DNA of 64,000 nt from CAIYRG01 sp964446945 (lineage in GTDB: Bacteria > Pseudomonadota > Alphaproteobacteria > Micropepsales > Micropepsaceae): positions 62,001-126,000 of the forward strand of contig CAYUQO010000005.1 in the NCBI GenBank assembly GCA_964446945.1, in the 5' to 3' direction. The position numbers were made by a program, and so were the translations under genes. Each line of letters starts with the position of its first letter. The stretch's first letter is position 1. The notes beneath the pieces are model-generated. The model was not told the DNA's origin and searched no databases. It saw only the letters and a program-made list of their open reading frames with translations. Positions 17,343 to 25,577 of the stretch are shown piece after piece.

Positions 17343-18083
17343 TTAGGGTAATCCCAGCAAGCGGCCGTGGCCCTGTATCCGCGTCCAGCAATTCAGGCGT
17401 GTCAGTATGTTTCGGATCATCGCCGAAACATTGGTGATCACCGGCCGGCCGAATTCCGCTTCAAGGGCTTCGGCAACGGGCTGGGAAAGCCAGGCGCCGC
17501 CGCCGATGTAAAGGCCATCGGCTTGCGGAAAATCGTGCAGAGCCTGACGCCCGAGTGCATAGGCGAGCTCGATATTCTCTTCGCCGGACATCCTCTGAAA
17601 CTGCGATGGGGCGAGCAGTTTCGAGGCAGTGCCCTCGACCGCGATGTTCATTCGCGCGAAGAATTCGGCGAGTGTCGCATTCATGGCATCCGACCATTTG
17701 TTGGCGAGCGCGATGCGAGCGATGCCCAGATGTTTTGCTGCTTCAACAACGCCCAGAATTGACGAGGTCGCTGGCAGCCCCGTGTACTTCGCCATGTGGG
17801 CGATCAGGCGATCATGTGCGGCAACCCCGATCAAAGCCGGCAATGGAACGCCCGATTGCATGACAATATCGACACGGCGCTCCATGAGTTTGTCGAGATA
17901 AGAATCGATGGGCGCGAACACACGCTCGACATCTTTGTCCGTGAATTCGGCCAGTCCCACCGGGATCATCACCAGCATGACGCGATCTTGGACCAGCCGG
18001 TAGAATTCGTAGGCGCCATTGTCGATGACGGGGAGTGGCGTCAGCACACCGATTCTTCGCCTCGGCAGATCGTCCTCGAACAT
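17343..18083 (-). CDS. Asp/Glu racemase-superfamily protein (maleate isomerase / arylmalonate decarboxylase-like)
   Basis: This is a 246-residue cytoplasmic protein. RRIGVLTPLPVIDNGAYEF at the N-terminus, IVMQSGVPLPALIG in the middle and PQADGLYIGGGAWLSQP near the end match the maleate cis-trans isomerase / arylmalonate decarboxylase branch. The paired catalytic Cys of true racemases are not clear: the SGVPLP position lacks Cys, and the second site reads GGGAW, so the enzyme may use another chemistry. ATG 18083 follows GGGGGA. It is the last gene of a four-gene minus-strand operon (20938 to 17343) with a solute-binding protein, a hydrolase and a VOC protein. Confidence 0.72.
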   Translation of the reverse strand: MFEDDLPRRRIGVLTPLPVIDNGAYEFYRLVQDRVMLVMIPVGLAEFTDKDVERVFAPIDSYLDKLMERRVDIVMQSGVPLPALIGVAAHDRLIAHMAKYTGLPATSSILGVVEAAKHLGIARIALANKWSDAMNATLAEFFARMNIAVEGTASKLLAPSQFQRMSGEENIELAYALGRQALHDFPQADGLYIGGGAWLSQPVAEALEAEFGRPVITNVSAMIRNILTRLNCWTRIQGHGRLLGLP

Positions 18084-18107
18084 TTTTCCCCCGATACAGT
18101 CGCGCAA

Positions 18108-19163
18108 CTACCTGCGCAGGAACACGTCGCGATACAGTCTCGACCAACCGGCGAATTCCCGCACATAGTTCGGACGGTTGGCGAGGTAGAGTTTTTTGAG
18201 GGGACTGGCGCCGGTCTGCCTGTTCACATCGAGCCGCGCCGAACCGTAGCCGAGTTGGCCATAAATCCGCTGACCTTCCTGCGACATCAGATAATCGGCC
18301 AGCAACATGGCAGCATGCGGCGAGGGCGCGGCGCGAGCAAGCGCGACAGCGGTATCCGTCACCGGCACCGGGCCGGGCGCGACCCAACTGAGGGGCGCAC
18401 CCCTGGCCGCACTCACTTCGACATGCGAGTTGTAAATGGTCGGCGACATCATCACTTCGCCCGAGATGATCAGATCGGCCAGCGCCCGCGCCGTCACCGG
18501 ATAAATGCGGATATCCTGCTCGCCAAGCCTGTGCACGAAATCTTCCCCCTCGGTCAGCACGAGCGCGGCGACAAAGTTCGCTGCCGTCGAAAGTGAGCCC
18601 GACATTGCCATGCGGCCGCGCCATTCGGGCGCGAGCAGGTCTTTATAAGTCCTGGGGCCGCGCGCAGGCGGGATCGTCTTGGTGTTGAATCCGGTGCCGA
18701 TATAGGATTCGCGCACCACGACCCAATGACGCCCGGGCTCAATGGCGGCTTTGTCGAACGCCGCCACTTCCGGTGACCGGAAGGGCTGAAGGATGTTGGC
18801 GTCGCGGATCAGGATCAACCCTTCGGACGACAGCTCGAACATGTCGAGTTTTCTGTAACCGGCGCGGTATTCCTCGATTGCCCGGCGTGCGATGTCGGTT
18901 TGGGGACCGCGTTGAATGGTCACTTTGAGATAAGGATATTTGCGCTCAAATCCCTGGATGAGCGGTTCGATTTGGGTGCCCGTGGTGTACAGGAGAAGAC
19001 CACGCTCGCGTTTTGCGCCCGCTTCCAGCACGCCCTGGCGGTCTGGCCCGGAATAATTCGCGACCGCATCAACTGCGTTCAAGGATTGCGCGCGTGATTT
19101 CAGCGGCCATTCCGCGAGCGCTGCTGGAAGAATGCAGCCGAATTCCCTCCGCGATAGCTGCAT
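18108..19163 (-). CDS. Extracellular solute-binding protein (iron(III)/family 1 type)
   Basis: This 351-residue periplasmic protein has a Tat-type start (QLSRREFGCILPAALAEWP). The fold of family-1 binding proteins is shown by ERGLLLYTTGTQIEPLIQGF, KYPYLKVTIQRG, GTGFNTKTIPPARGPRTYKDLLAPEWRG and PSPHAAMLLADYLMSQEGQ. No permease or ATPase gene adjoins it. Family members of this class also occur as lone proteins next to catabolic genes. Its stop is 24 nt before the racemase-like gene, and it starts 18 nt after the hydrolase stop. The ligand is unknown; a carboxylate handled by the neighbouring enzymes is an inference. Confidence 0.82.
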   Translation of the reverse strand: MQLSRREFGCILPAALAEWPLKSRAQSLNAVDAVANYSGPDRQGVLEAGAKRERGLLLYTTGTQIEPLIQGFERKYPYLKVTIQRGPQTDIARRAIEEYRAGYRKLDMFELSSEGLILIRDANILQPFRSPEVAAFDKAAIEPGRHWVVVRESYIGTGFNTKTIPPARGPRTYKDLLAPEWRGRMAMSGSLSTAANFVAALVLTEGEDFVHRLGEQDIRIYPVTARALADLIISGEVMMSPTIYNSHVEVSAARGAPLSWVAPGPVPVTDTAVALARAAPSPHAAMLLADYLMSQEGQRIYGQLGYGSARLDVNRQTGASPLKKLYLANRPNYVREFAGWSRLYRDVFLRR

Positions 19164-19181
19164 GGTCGGTCTCTATGCCGG

Positions 19182-20108
19182 TTAAATTCTATGGCGCGCG
19201 ATAAACCCGAGTACGGTGCGGTTGAACAAATCCGGTTGCTCCCAATACACCGAATGGCCCGCCTCGGGTACCAGCACGAGCTCGGCGCTCTTCAGGTGGC
19301 TTACGAAAGCCCTCAGCATTGGCGGAGGAACACCCAAATCCGAATCGCCGCCAATGAGGAGCACCGGCACGCGCATCGTCTCAAGAGCCGCCCAAGTGAT
19401 GCGGTTGGCGCTGGTTTGGCCAAAACGGTTGCCAGTCACCGCGGACTTTTCGAGCGCGGCCCATTGCGCCGCTCCTTCCGGGTTGGCCGCGCGATAGGAC
19501 GGTGAGAGTTCGCGGAACGCAGCAGGCATCGCGTCATAACCGGGTGGCCGGATGTTTTCAGACATCTTCACATAACCCGCGTCCTGAACACCGCCGACTC
19601 CGCACGCAAGCGTAAGACTGAAGAGCCGTTCGGGATTCGAGAGCGCGAAGTCGATCCCGATCTGACAACCCGCAGCCGATCCGACGACGTGGCATTTCCC
19701 GATCTGTAAAAAATTTAGAAGCTCGCGCAGATCGCCCGCCGCCGTTCCGGGATTTGCCTTTGGCACCGGATCGGATTTGTAATAGCCGCGCCGCGAGTAG
19801 GCGATCACCCGGTAGCCGACTGCGGCGAATACGGGCTGCTGGTATCCCCAAATCTGCGAACTTCCCGTCGCCGGGTGTAAAAACACCACCGGCTGGCCGG
19901 AGCCGCCCGTATCCCAGTACCAGAGCCGGGTGGCTGAAAGCACCGCAAGTCCTTCCTTCGCAGGAGCTTGCGGCGGGACCGGCTGTGGAATCATCGGATC
20001 CCGAGTGGCAGCAGCCGCGGCGCTTGCATGGGCCGCCATGCCGGCGCCGGCGAGCAGAAGACCGGCGCCAATAAGCGTCCTGCGATTGACTGTGCCGTCG
20101 AAATTCAC
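19182..20108 (-). CDS. Exported alpha/beta hydrolase-fold protein with Ala at the nucleophile position
   Basis: This 308-residue protein has a Tat-like signal (VNRRTLIGAGLLLAGAGMA, cleavage near residue 33). The fold reads PVVFLHPATGSSQIWG, YRVIAYSRRGYYKSDP, then KCHVVGSAAGCQIGI. Aligned to the usual VVGHSMGG elbow the nucleophile position is Ala145 (codon GCT), not Ser, Cys or Asp. The late acid and His are kept (LLIGGDSDLGVPP and EAGHSVYW). It may be catalytically altered or use Cys148. GTG at 20108 is the only start that keeps the signal. It lies 12 nt after the VOC gene stop, in the same operon. Confidence 0.8.
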   Translation of the reverse strand: MNFDGTVNRRTLIGAGLLLAGAGMAAHASAAAAATRDPMIPQPVPPQAPAKEGLAVLSATRLWYWDTGGSGQPVVFLHPATGSSQIWGYQQPVFAAVGYRVIAYSRRGYYKSDPVPKANPGTAAGDLRELLNFLQIGKCHVVGSAAGCQIGIDFALSNPERLFSLTLACGVGGVQDAGYVKMSENIRPPGYDAMPAAFRELSPSYRAANPEGAAQWAALEKSAVTGNRFGQTSANRITWAALETMRVPVLLIGGDSDLGVPPPMLRAFVSHLKSAELVLVPEAGHSVYWEQPDLFNRTVLGFIARHRI

Positions 20109-20119
20109 CGCGCGGATTA

Positions 20120-20938
20120 TTACTGGATCGGTTCGGGGCGGTCGTTCAGCTCGATCGTCGTGCCCCAGGGATCGGAGACGAAGGCGAGGGCAGCGCCGGT
20201 CTGCGCATTCCGGTTGATCGGACGCTCGACTTTCACGCCGTCGGCCTGGAGCTTTTTCAGGAACGCATCGAGGTTCTTCACATCGAAGCCGATATGGTCA
20301 AGCACGTGGCCGGCAGTTGGCGCTTGCGGCTTGTCGATCTTTGCGAAGCGGAGCTGCACGCCGGGTAGCTCGACGACTGGTGCATTGTTGCGCGTCCAGG
20401 CGTGCCCGCCGAACTCCTTCGCATACCAGGCCTGCATTTTCGGGATGTCTGCCTCTGTTGCAGCAAAATGGATGTGCTCGTTGCGAATCGGCCAGGGCTG
20501 ATTCTTGTCCTCGAGGATCTCAATACGCAGGCCGTCCGGCGTATCGATGTAGGCCTGATCGGGGCGGCCGGTCGCGCTCGGCTCGGCCTGAATGCCGGCA
20601 GCCTTCCACTTTGCGAGTGACTCCTGCACGTTCCGGACCAGGAAGCCGACATGGTTCACCACGGTTCCCGCGGTGCCGCCGCTTGGAACGATGCCCTGTC
20701 CACGCGTCAGAAAGATAACGACGCCGGGGAACAGCACGACGTCGTTCTCGCCGCGCTTGATCACTCTGCCGCCGAGGGTGACGAAGAACTTCGTGTTGAC
20801 CTCGGCATCTTTCGAATTGAGATGCCAATGTCCCATGGTCACGCCCATATCATTGGCCGGGAAGGCGACAGGCTGCGCGCCGGCTGCCGTCGCGGCGATC
20901 GTGAAGGCGAGTGCCAAACCCGCAATGATCGTTTTCAT
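20120..20938 (-). CDS. Exported VOC-superfamily (glyoxalase/dioxygenase fold) protein
   Basis: This 272-residue protein has a signal peptide (residues 1-21, KTIIAGLALAFTIAATAAG). Two VOC modules follow: NHVGFLVRNVQESLAKWKAAG, PDGLRIEILEDKNQPW in the first and DHIGFDVKNLDAFLKKLQADG, DPWGTTIELNDRPE in the second. His and Glu in these motifs are the expected metal ligands. VOC enzymes are almost always cytoplasmic, so export is notable. ATG 20938 sits about 6 nt after GGAG; an ATG two codons earlier overlaps the RBS. It heads the operon VOC, hydrolase, binding protein, racemase-like. Confidence 0.86.
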   Translation of the reverse strand: MKTIIAGLALAFTIAATAAGAQPVAFPANDMGVTMGHWHLNSKDAEVNTKFFVTLGGRVIKRGENDVVLFPGVVIFLTRGQGIVPSGGTAGTVVNHVGFLVRNVQESLAKWKAAGIQAEPSATGRPDQAYIDTPDGLRIEILEDKNQPWPIRNEHIHFAATEADIPKMQAWYAKEFGGHAWTRNNAPVVELPGVQLRFAKIDKPQAPTAGHVLDHIGFDVKNLDAFLKKLQADGVKVERPINRNAQTGAALAFVSDPWGTTIELNDRPEPIQ

Positions 20939-20959
20939 CGCCATCTCCTCACTAGCTCC

Positions 20960-21013
20960 TCAGAATTCCGGTTTGGCCGGGCGTGGAATGGCCGCAAACC
21001 GATTGCGGTGTCT
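20960..21013 (-). pseudogene. Decayed C-terminal tail resembling the PDF-COOH family
   Basis: On the minus strand, after an in-frame TGA, the frame reads RHRNRFAAIPRPAKPEF and ends with TGA at 20960-20962. The tail IPRPAKPEF has the shape of the intact copies (VPRAEKPDF), with Glu for Asp. Upstream bases up to 21.1 kb carry no more of the family. It lies directly upstream of the VOC operon. I infer the stub of a deleted copy; the short length makes this tentative. Confidence 0.35.
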
Positions 21014-21128
21014 TCAGGCTGACGCGAATTATAACGGCTCGGCGGACAGCGGGAAAGCGGCAGCGCAAGTCTGCCGAGCCGACATTTGTTTTCAGCTGCC
21101 GCGGTGATAGTTTTCATCGATCCTGGGG

Positions 21129-22013
21129 ATGACGCCTGTGGCTGCAGATCGGGCATTGGATCTCGAAGCATTCGCCGCGGCGCGAACCGGTCGGGTGTCG
21201 CGCGAGATCGTTTACCGGCACTCTGCGGTGGTTCGCGGGACACACTGGATCAACGCGCTGTGTCTCACGCTGCTGCTGATGAGTGGATTGCGAATTCTGG
21301 CGGCTCACCCCGCGCTCTATTGGGGCAATTACGGTTATTACGGTGTGCCGTCAGTGATCTCGGTTTCCGACCGGTTTGATGACGTCACGGCGCGCGAGAC
21401 CGGCGTGACGCGCATCGGCGATTACAGCTTCGATACCACCGGAGTTCTGGGGGTCGGTTACAATTCGGATGGCCGGCCGGTGGCTCGCGCGTTTCCGCGC
21501 CGGATAACTCTCGGCGGCGGACTCGGAATTGCGCGCGATTGGCATTTCTTTTTGGCTTGGGCGTTCGTGATCAATGGGACCGTGTATCTGCTGGCGGGAT
21601 TCCTCAGCGGACATTTCCGTCGCGATCTCACGCCTTCGATCCGCGAGCTCCGCGCACAACACATCCTGCGCGATATCTTCGATCATTTGCGGCTGCGTCG
21701 CGCGCGCGGTGAGGCAGCCAAACGCTACAATGTGCTGCAGAAGCTTGCTTACGTGACAGTCATTTTCGTTCTGCTGCCGATCATGATCCTCACCGGGTTG
21801 ACCATGTCGCCGGCCGTGACGGCGGCATTTCCGTTCCTGTTCGATCTTTTCGGCGGACGGCAGTCGGCGCGCACCATCCATTTCATCGCCGCAAATGTGC
21901 TGCTGATGTTCGTTCTGGTGCATATTCTCGAGGTCGTGCTGTCCGGCGCGTTCAATCTGATGCGCTCCATGATCACGGGACGGTATGCGGTGAGGCCGGA
22001 GGAGCCGGCATGA
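21129..22013 (+). CDS. Cytochrome b/b6-type membrane subunit
   Basis: This 294-residue inner-membrane protein has about four TM helices. Heme-ligand candidates are His in the YRHSAVVRGTHWINALCL helix, His in ARDWHFFLAWAF, and two His in the last helix (HFIAANVLLMFVLVHILEV). A long periplasmic insert of about 70 residues rich in Gly/Tyr separates helices 1 and 2. The family supplies electrons from quinol to periplasmic partners. Its stop overlaps the start of the next gene (ATGA), so it should serve the Mo enzyme, in analogy to the MsrP/MsrQ pair. The start ATG is weakly supported by a nearby GGGG. Confidence 0.82.
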   Translation: MTPVAADRALDLEAFAAARTGRVSREIVYRHSAVVRGTHWINALCLTLLLMSGLRILAAHPALYWGNYGYYGVPSVISVSDRFDDVTARETGVTRIGDYSFDTTGVLGVGYNSDGRPVARAFPRRITLGGGLGIARDWHFFLAWAFVINGTVYLLAGFLSGHFRRDLTPSIRELRAQHILRDIFDHLRLRRARGEAAKRYNVLQKLAYVTVIFVLLPIMILTGLTMSPAVTAAFPFLFDLFGGRQSARTIHFIAANVLLMFVLVHILEVVLSGAFNLMRSMITGRYAVRPEEPA

Positions 22014-22771
22014 GCCTTCGCGTCACCCGTCGCAAAGTGCTGACCGGCGGCGCCGCTCTTGGCATGGGCCTGCTCACCGGTTGTGACGGACGCACTTCGG
22101 ATGCATCCATCCAGCGCCTGTTCGATTTTGGAGAGTTCCTGTCGCTGCATGGACAAAGGCTGCTGCTGTCAGCGCAACCACTGGTGCGCGAATATTCGGC
22201 TGCCGACATCTCGCCGGACTTTCCACCCAACGGCACGGAAACGCCGGACGGTCCGGATTATGTCCGGATGGCCGAGTCGCAATTCACCTCGTGGCGTCTC
22301 GGCATCGATGGCCTCGTACACAACCGGCTGTCGTTGTCACTCGCGGACATCAAAATGCTGCCCGCGCGCACGCAAATCACGATGCACAGTTGCGACGAGG
22401 GCTGGAGCGCCATCGGCCAATGGAGAGGCGTCCAGCTAAGCCATCTTCTGCAGACCGCGGGTCTCGCACCGCAAGCGCGCTATGTCGTGTTCCATTGCCT
22501 CGATCAGATGGACGACGGCGAGTTTTATTATGAGAGCATCGATCTGTTCGATGCCTTCCATCCGCAGACAATTCTTGCCTATGAGATGAACGGACGCGAT
22601 CTGCCGGTGCAGCATGGCGCTCCCCTGCGCCTGCGGGTGGAGCGGCAGATTGGCTACAAACACGCCAAATACGTTGGCCGCATTGAAGTCGTCGATAGAT
22701 TGGACCACTTCGGTTTCGGCCGTGGCGGCTATTGGCCTGATCGCGGCTATCAATGGTACGCGGGATTGTAA
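22010..22771 (+). CDS. Tat-exported molybdopterin oxidoreductase (sulfite-oxidase fold, YedY/MsrP-like)
   Basis: This is a 253-residue protein. Twin Arg (TRRKVLTGG, R7-R8) and a lipobox-like LLTGC (Cys25) indicate a folded lipoprotein exported by Tat. The Mo-binding core has ligand Cys128 in MHSCDEGWSAIGQWRGVQL, followed by DGEFYYESIDLFDAFHPQTILAYEMNG and GAPLRLRVERQIGYKHAKYV, all typical of the sulfite-oxidase fold. The protein is shorter than MsrP. Overlap with the cytochrome b gene implies one complex. The substrate (sulfoxide, N-oxide or other oxidised compound) cannot be read from sequence. Confidence 0.88.
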   Translation: MSLRVTRRKVLTGGAALGMGLLTGCDGRTSDASIQRLFDFGEFLSLHGQRLLLSAQPLVREYSAADISPDFPPNGTETPDGPDYVRMAESQFTSWRLGIDGLVHNRLSLSLADIKMLPARTQITMHSCDEGWSAIGQWRGVQLSHLLQTAGLAPQARYVVFHCLDQMDDGEFYYESIDLFDAFHPQTILAYEMNGRDLPVQHGAPLRLRVERQIGYKHAKYVGRIEVVDRLDHFGFGRGGYWPDRGYQWYAGL

Positions 22772-22798
22772 TTCCGGCCGCCGTTCGATTACAAAAAG

Positions 22799-23653
22799 TC
22801 AGCGAGCGGCGAGTTCGTCGTGGGCGATCTGTTCCAGTTTGCCAATGATTTCAGGATCGAGAGACAGATCGGTGATGGAGTGTTCGTGTGTTCCAACGCT
22901 CAGCGGATCGCGGCCAGTCACTCGTCCGAATACCAGAAGCGCCTCAAGGTAATATCCGTAACTGCTGGCGTGATAATTGTCGCTGGCCCAGAGGTCGATC
23001 TTTCCGGCTGAGATACCGTCATACGGATTCTCATCTGCAAGACCGCTGTTGATCGCGCGGTTCCACGCGAGACCGACGGGAATAACCGCTGCAATGCCCG
23101 GAGCCTTCTCGGCGGCGAGCCGATAACCGGCAGCGATATCCTTGCCCATCTGGGTAATCGGCTTTCCGTTCCAGGGCGTGCTCGCCGGATAAGTCAGGTC
23201 GGCTCGGCTCCAGGTGGCGGTGAGATAGATTTTCACAACGGGATTACGGCTGTGGAGCATGTCCGAAAAGGCTATGGAATATTTCACGAGCAGCGCGGGA
23301 TCGCCGGCATGATGCTGGTCAAGCGTGCTGTAGCTCTGCAAAACAACTTCGTCCCATTTGCGGTCGAGCAGCTGACGCTTCTCCGCGAAATGGTAATCGA
23401 GTCCGACCCCAGGCACAGTTTCGAGGCTGACGTCGTAATCCAGACCCGCTTGGGTCGCGAACGCCTTGAACAGCGCCGGGACGCCGCCAATGCCGTTCTT
23501 GTTCAAATCGGTCACGGTATTCGCGTTGTAGGTTTTGACCGGGGAAAGCTCGCCATAGGTGAAACTGTTGCCGACGAACAGAATCGTGTCAGCGAAAACC
23601 GGCGGTGCTCCGGCAAGCAGCGCGAAAGCGCAAAGGATGACGAACCGTTTCAC
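22799..23653 (-). CDS. Exported SGNH-like protein (DUF4886-type)
   Basis: This 284-residue protein has a signal peptide (residues 1-21). The block FVGNSFTYGEL matches the block I GNS of DUF4886/SGNH-hydrolase-like proteins. WDEVVLQSYSTLDQH supplies the block with Gln/Asn, and DNYHASSYGYYLEALLVFG supplies Asp-x-x-His in its C-terminal part. It would be an exported esterase or deacetylase; the substrate is unknown. The start is GTG at 23653 after GGAAGGA. Convergent with the Mo enzyme gene. It may be co-transcribed with the binding-protein gene starting at 24473. Confidence 0.78.
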   Translation of the reverse strand: MKRFVILCAFALLAGAPPVFADTILFVGNSFTYGELSPVKTYNANTVTDLNKNGIGGVPALFKAFATQAGLDYDVSLETVPGVGLDYHFAEKRQLLDRKWDEVVLQSYSTLDQHHAGDPALLVKYSIAFSDMLHSRNPVVKIYLTATWSRADLTYPASTPWNGKPITQMGKDIAAGYRLAAEKAPGIAAVIPVGLAWNRAINSGLADENPYDGISAGKIDLWASDNYHASSYGYYLEALLVFGRVTGRDPLSVGTHEHSITDLSLDPEIIGKLEQIAHDELAAR

Positions 23654-23687
23654 GCTTTTTCCTTCCTGATTGTGTCTCCCATTGCCG

Positions 23688-24473
23688 TCAGTGAACCGGC
23701 TCCATGCCGCTGTGCCTAATCGCGGCGGACGCGCTCCCGGATGCCAGAAAAGCGATCAGCCGTTTTGCGGATTCAGCTTGTTTTGCGCCCTTCACCACAC
23801 CCGCCGAAAACACGTTGGGTTCCTGAATCTCCGGCGGGACAGGCGCTGCAACCTCGACGCCCTTCACCGGCAAAATCTCGCTCACCAGCATCACCGCAAT
23901 GTCGGCCTTTCCGCTGGCAACGCCGCGAGCACCTTCCTTTATGGTTTTTCCTTCCATCTCTTTGGCAATACCCAGGCGGGGAAAAACTTTGGTGATGAGA
24001 TAAATGCCGGACGTACTGGCATCGACCGAGACCGATCTCGCGCCCAGCAGTGTTTTCTTGAAGGCATCGAGAGTGCTGACATCGGGCTTGGGCGACCCGG
24101 ATGGGATGGCCACCGCAAGGAGTGTCCGGGCCAGATCGACATTTGTTCCCGTGGCGATTTTGCCCTCGGCCATAAGATCGTCGAGCCCGGCCTTGTTCAT
24201 GATCACCACGTCTGCCGGCTCGCCGCGCCGGAGTTGAGCTCCGATGGTGTTTGGGCCGTTTCCTTGCGAGGCTCCGGTTGTCGTCGTGACTTTTATACTC
24301 GAGCTTTTCTCAAAGGCGGGTAGGACCTCGCGATAGGCGGCCCCAAATCCGTTGGAGAGGATAACCTTGACCTGCGCGAGGGCAGCGCCGGGAAAGGCGC
24401 AAGCCACCGCGGCTGCAACGACCGCTGCCATCAGGGACGTATTCAGCCGTCCGAAATACGCGTGCTCTGTCAC
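23688..24473 (-). CDS. Periplasmic substrate-binding protein (ModA-like)
   Basis: This 261-residue protein has a signal peptide ending near AALAQ. VKVILSNGFGAAYREVLPAFEK, QLRRGEPADVVIMNKAGLDDLMAEG, VSVDASTSGIYLITKVFPRLG and GKADIAVMLVSEILPVKGVE are typical of the ModA/extracellular solute-binding fold. No transporter membrane or ATP-binding gene is nearby. GTG 24473 lies 6 nt after GAGGAG; GTG 24479 overlaps that RBS. A link with molybdate supply for the Mo enzyme at 22010 is possible but the ModA class also includes orphan binders of unknown ligand. Confidence 0.8.
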   Translation of the reverse strand: MTEHAYFGRLNTSLMAAVVAAAVACAFPGAALAQVKVILSNGFGAAYREVLPAFEKSSSIKVTTTTGASQGNGPNTIGAQLRRGEPADVVIMNKAGLDDLMAEGKIATGTNVDLARTLLAVAIPSGSPKPDVSTLDAFKKTLLGARSVSVDASTSGIYLITKVFPRLGIAKEMEGKTIKEGARGVASGKADIAVMLVSEILPVKGVEVAAPVPPEIQEPNVFSAGVVKGAKQAESAKRLIAFLASGSASAAIRHSGMEPVH

Positions 24474-24611
24474 CTTCACCTCCTCAAACCCGCCGCGATT
24501 GTCTCGACTATATGCCGTTTCGCGCGCCCTGGCATTCGGGAGGGCACTTTCTGGTGGGCGCGAATGCAGGCTACAGTCAGCCGGTTCAAAACCGAATGAA
24601 GGGAGATTCGC

Positions 24612-25568
24612 ATGCCTGTGCCGCGCGGGAATTTCCTTTTATGGACGTGGCTGGCGGCAATGGTGGCAACGAGCGCCGCTGCGCAAGGCGCCGCATCTGT
24701 CCCGGATCTATCACGACTCTGGGCCAATACGCTTGGTCCCGGCTTCCCACCGCCGGCATCCGGACCGGGCCCGGTGTTGAACAAGGCGCGCGCTAAAGCG
24801 GCGGTCGATATCTACGGCCGGGACATCGATCCCGCGAACGCTCCCATTGTCAGCGCAGGCGGGCGGCGGGTTGGCGATTATACCGCGCCGATTTTGCAGC
24901 CCTGGGCGGCGCAAGTCGTGAAGGAGCACGCCGAAAAAGAGTTGAACGACGGGCCGGCTCTCAATCCGATCAATCAGTGCAGGCCCGGAGGGGTGCCCTT
25001 CGACTTCTACAACCTCGGCATGGAGTTGCTGCAGCAGCGGGACCGCGTCACCATCCTGTATTCCTTCGACCATGAATTCCGTCAGGTGCGCCTGAACCAG
25101 ACTCACCCGGCGAATGTGACGCCATCCTGGTTTGGCGATTCCGTCGGCCATTTCGAGGGCGACACGCTGGTGGTCGATACTGTCGGGATCAAGACGGGCC
25201 CCTACACCATGGTCGATCAGTTCGGAACTCCGCACACGGACAAACTTCACCTGGTCGAACGCTACCACCTCATCGACTATGAAGCCGCCAACCGGATATT
25301 GCAGCGCGGGGCGAAGGAGAATGCGACCACGTACAGAAACGATTCCGGAGTGCGCCCGGATAATGATTCGCGAGGCCAGAATCTGGAGCTCGATTTCACG
25401 GTCGAGGACGAAGGCGCGTTTACGACACCGTGGTCGTCGACCATCGTCTATCGGCCCGGAGTGGGTGAGGGGTCGCCGAGGGAGTTTCCGGAAGATGTCT
25501 GTGCCGAAAATCCGCATGAACTGGCACGGCAGGCGGCACTGCCGGTGGCGGAGAAGCCGGATTTTTAA
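24612..25568 (+). CDS. Exported PDFSGIW/PDF-COOH family protein, copy 2
   Basis: This 318-residue protein has a signal peptide (residues 1-25). Family landmarks are VPDLSRLWANTLGPGFPPPA, NQCRP (first Cys), WFGDSVGHFEGDTLVVDT, LHLVERYHLIDYEA, AFTTPWSSTIVY, VCAEN (second Cys) and a tail AEKPDF-COOH. The first motif is looser than in copies 1 and 4 and it has an insert after ASGP. AAGGGAG precedes the ATG by 6 nt. It ends 9 nt from the end of copy 3, which runs toward it. Confidence 0.78.
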   Translation: MPVPRGNFLLWTWLAAMVATSAAAQGAASVPDLSRLWANTLGPGFPPPASGPGPVLNKARAKAAVDIYGRDIDPANAPIVSAGGRRVGDYTAPILQPWAAQVVKEHAEKELNDGPALNPINQCRPGGVPFDFYNLGMELLQQRDRVTILYSFDHEFRQVRLNQTHPANVTPSWFGDSVGHFEGDTLVVDTVGIKTGPYTMVDQFGTPHTDKLHLVERYHLIDYEAANRILQRGAKENATTYRNDSGVRPDNDSRGQNLELDFTVEDEGAFTTPWSSTIVYRPGVGEGSPREFPEDVCAENPHELARQAALPVAEKPDF

Positions 25569-25577
25569 TGCCTGCGC

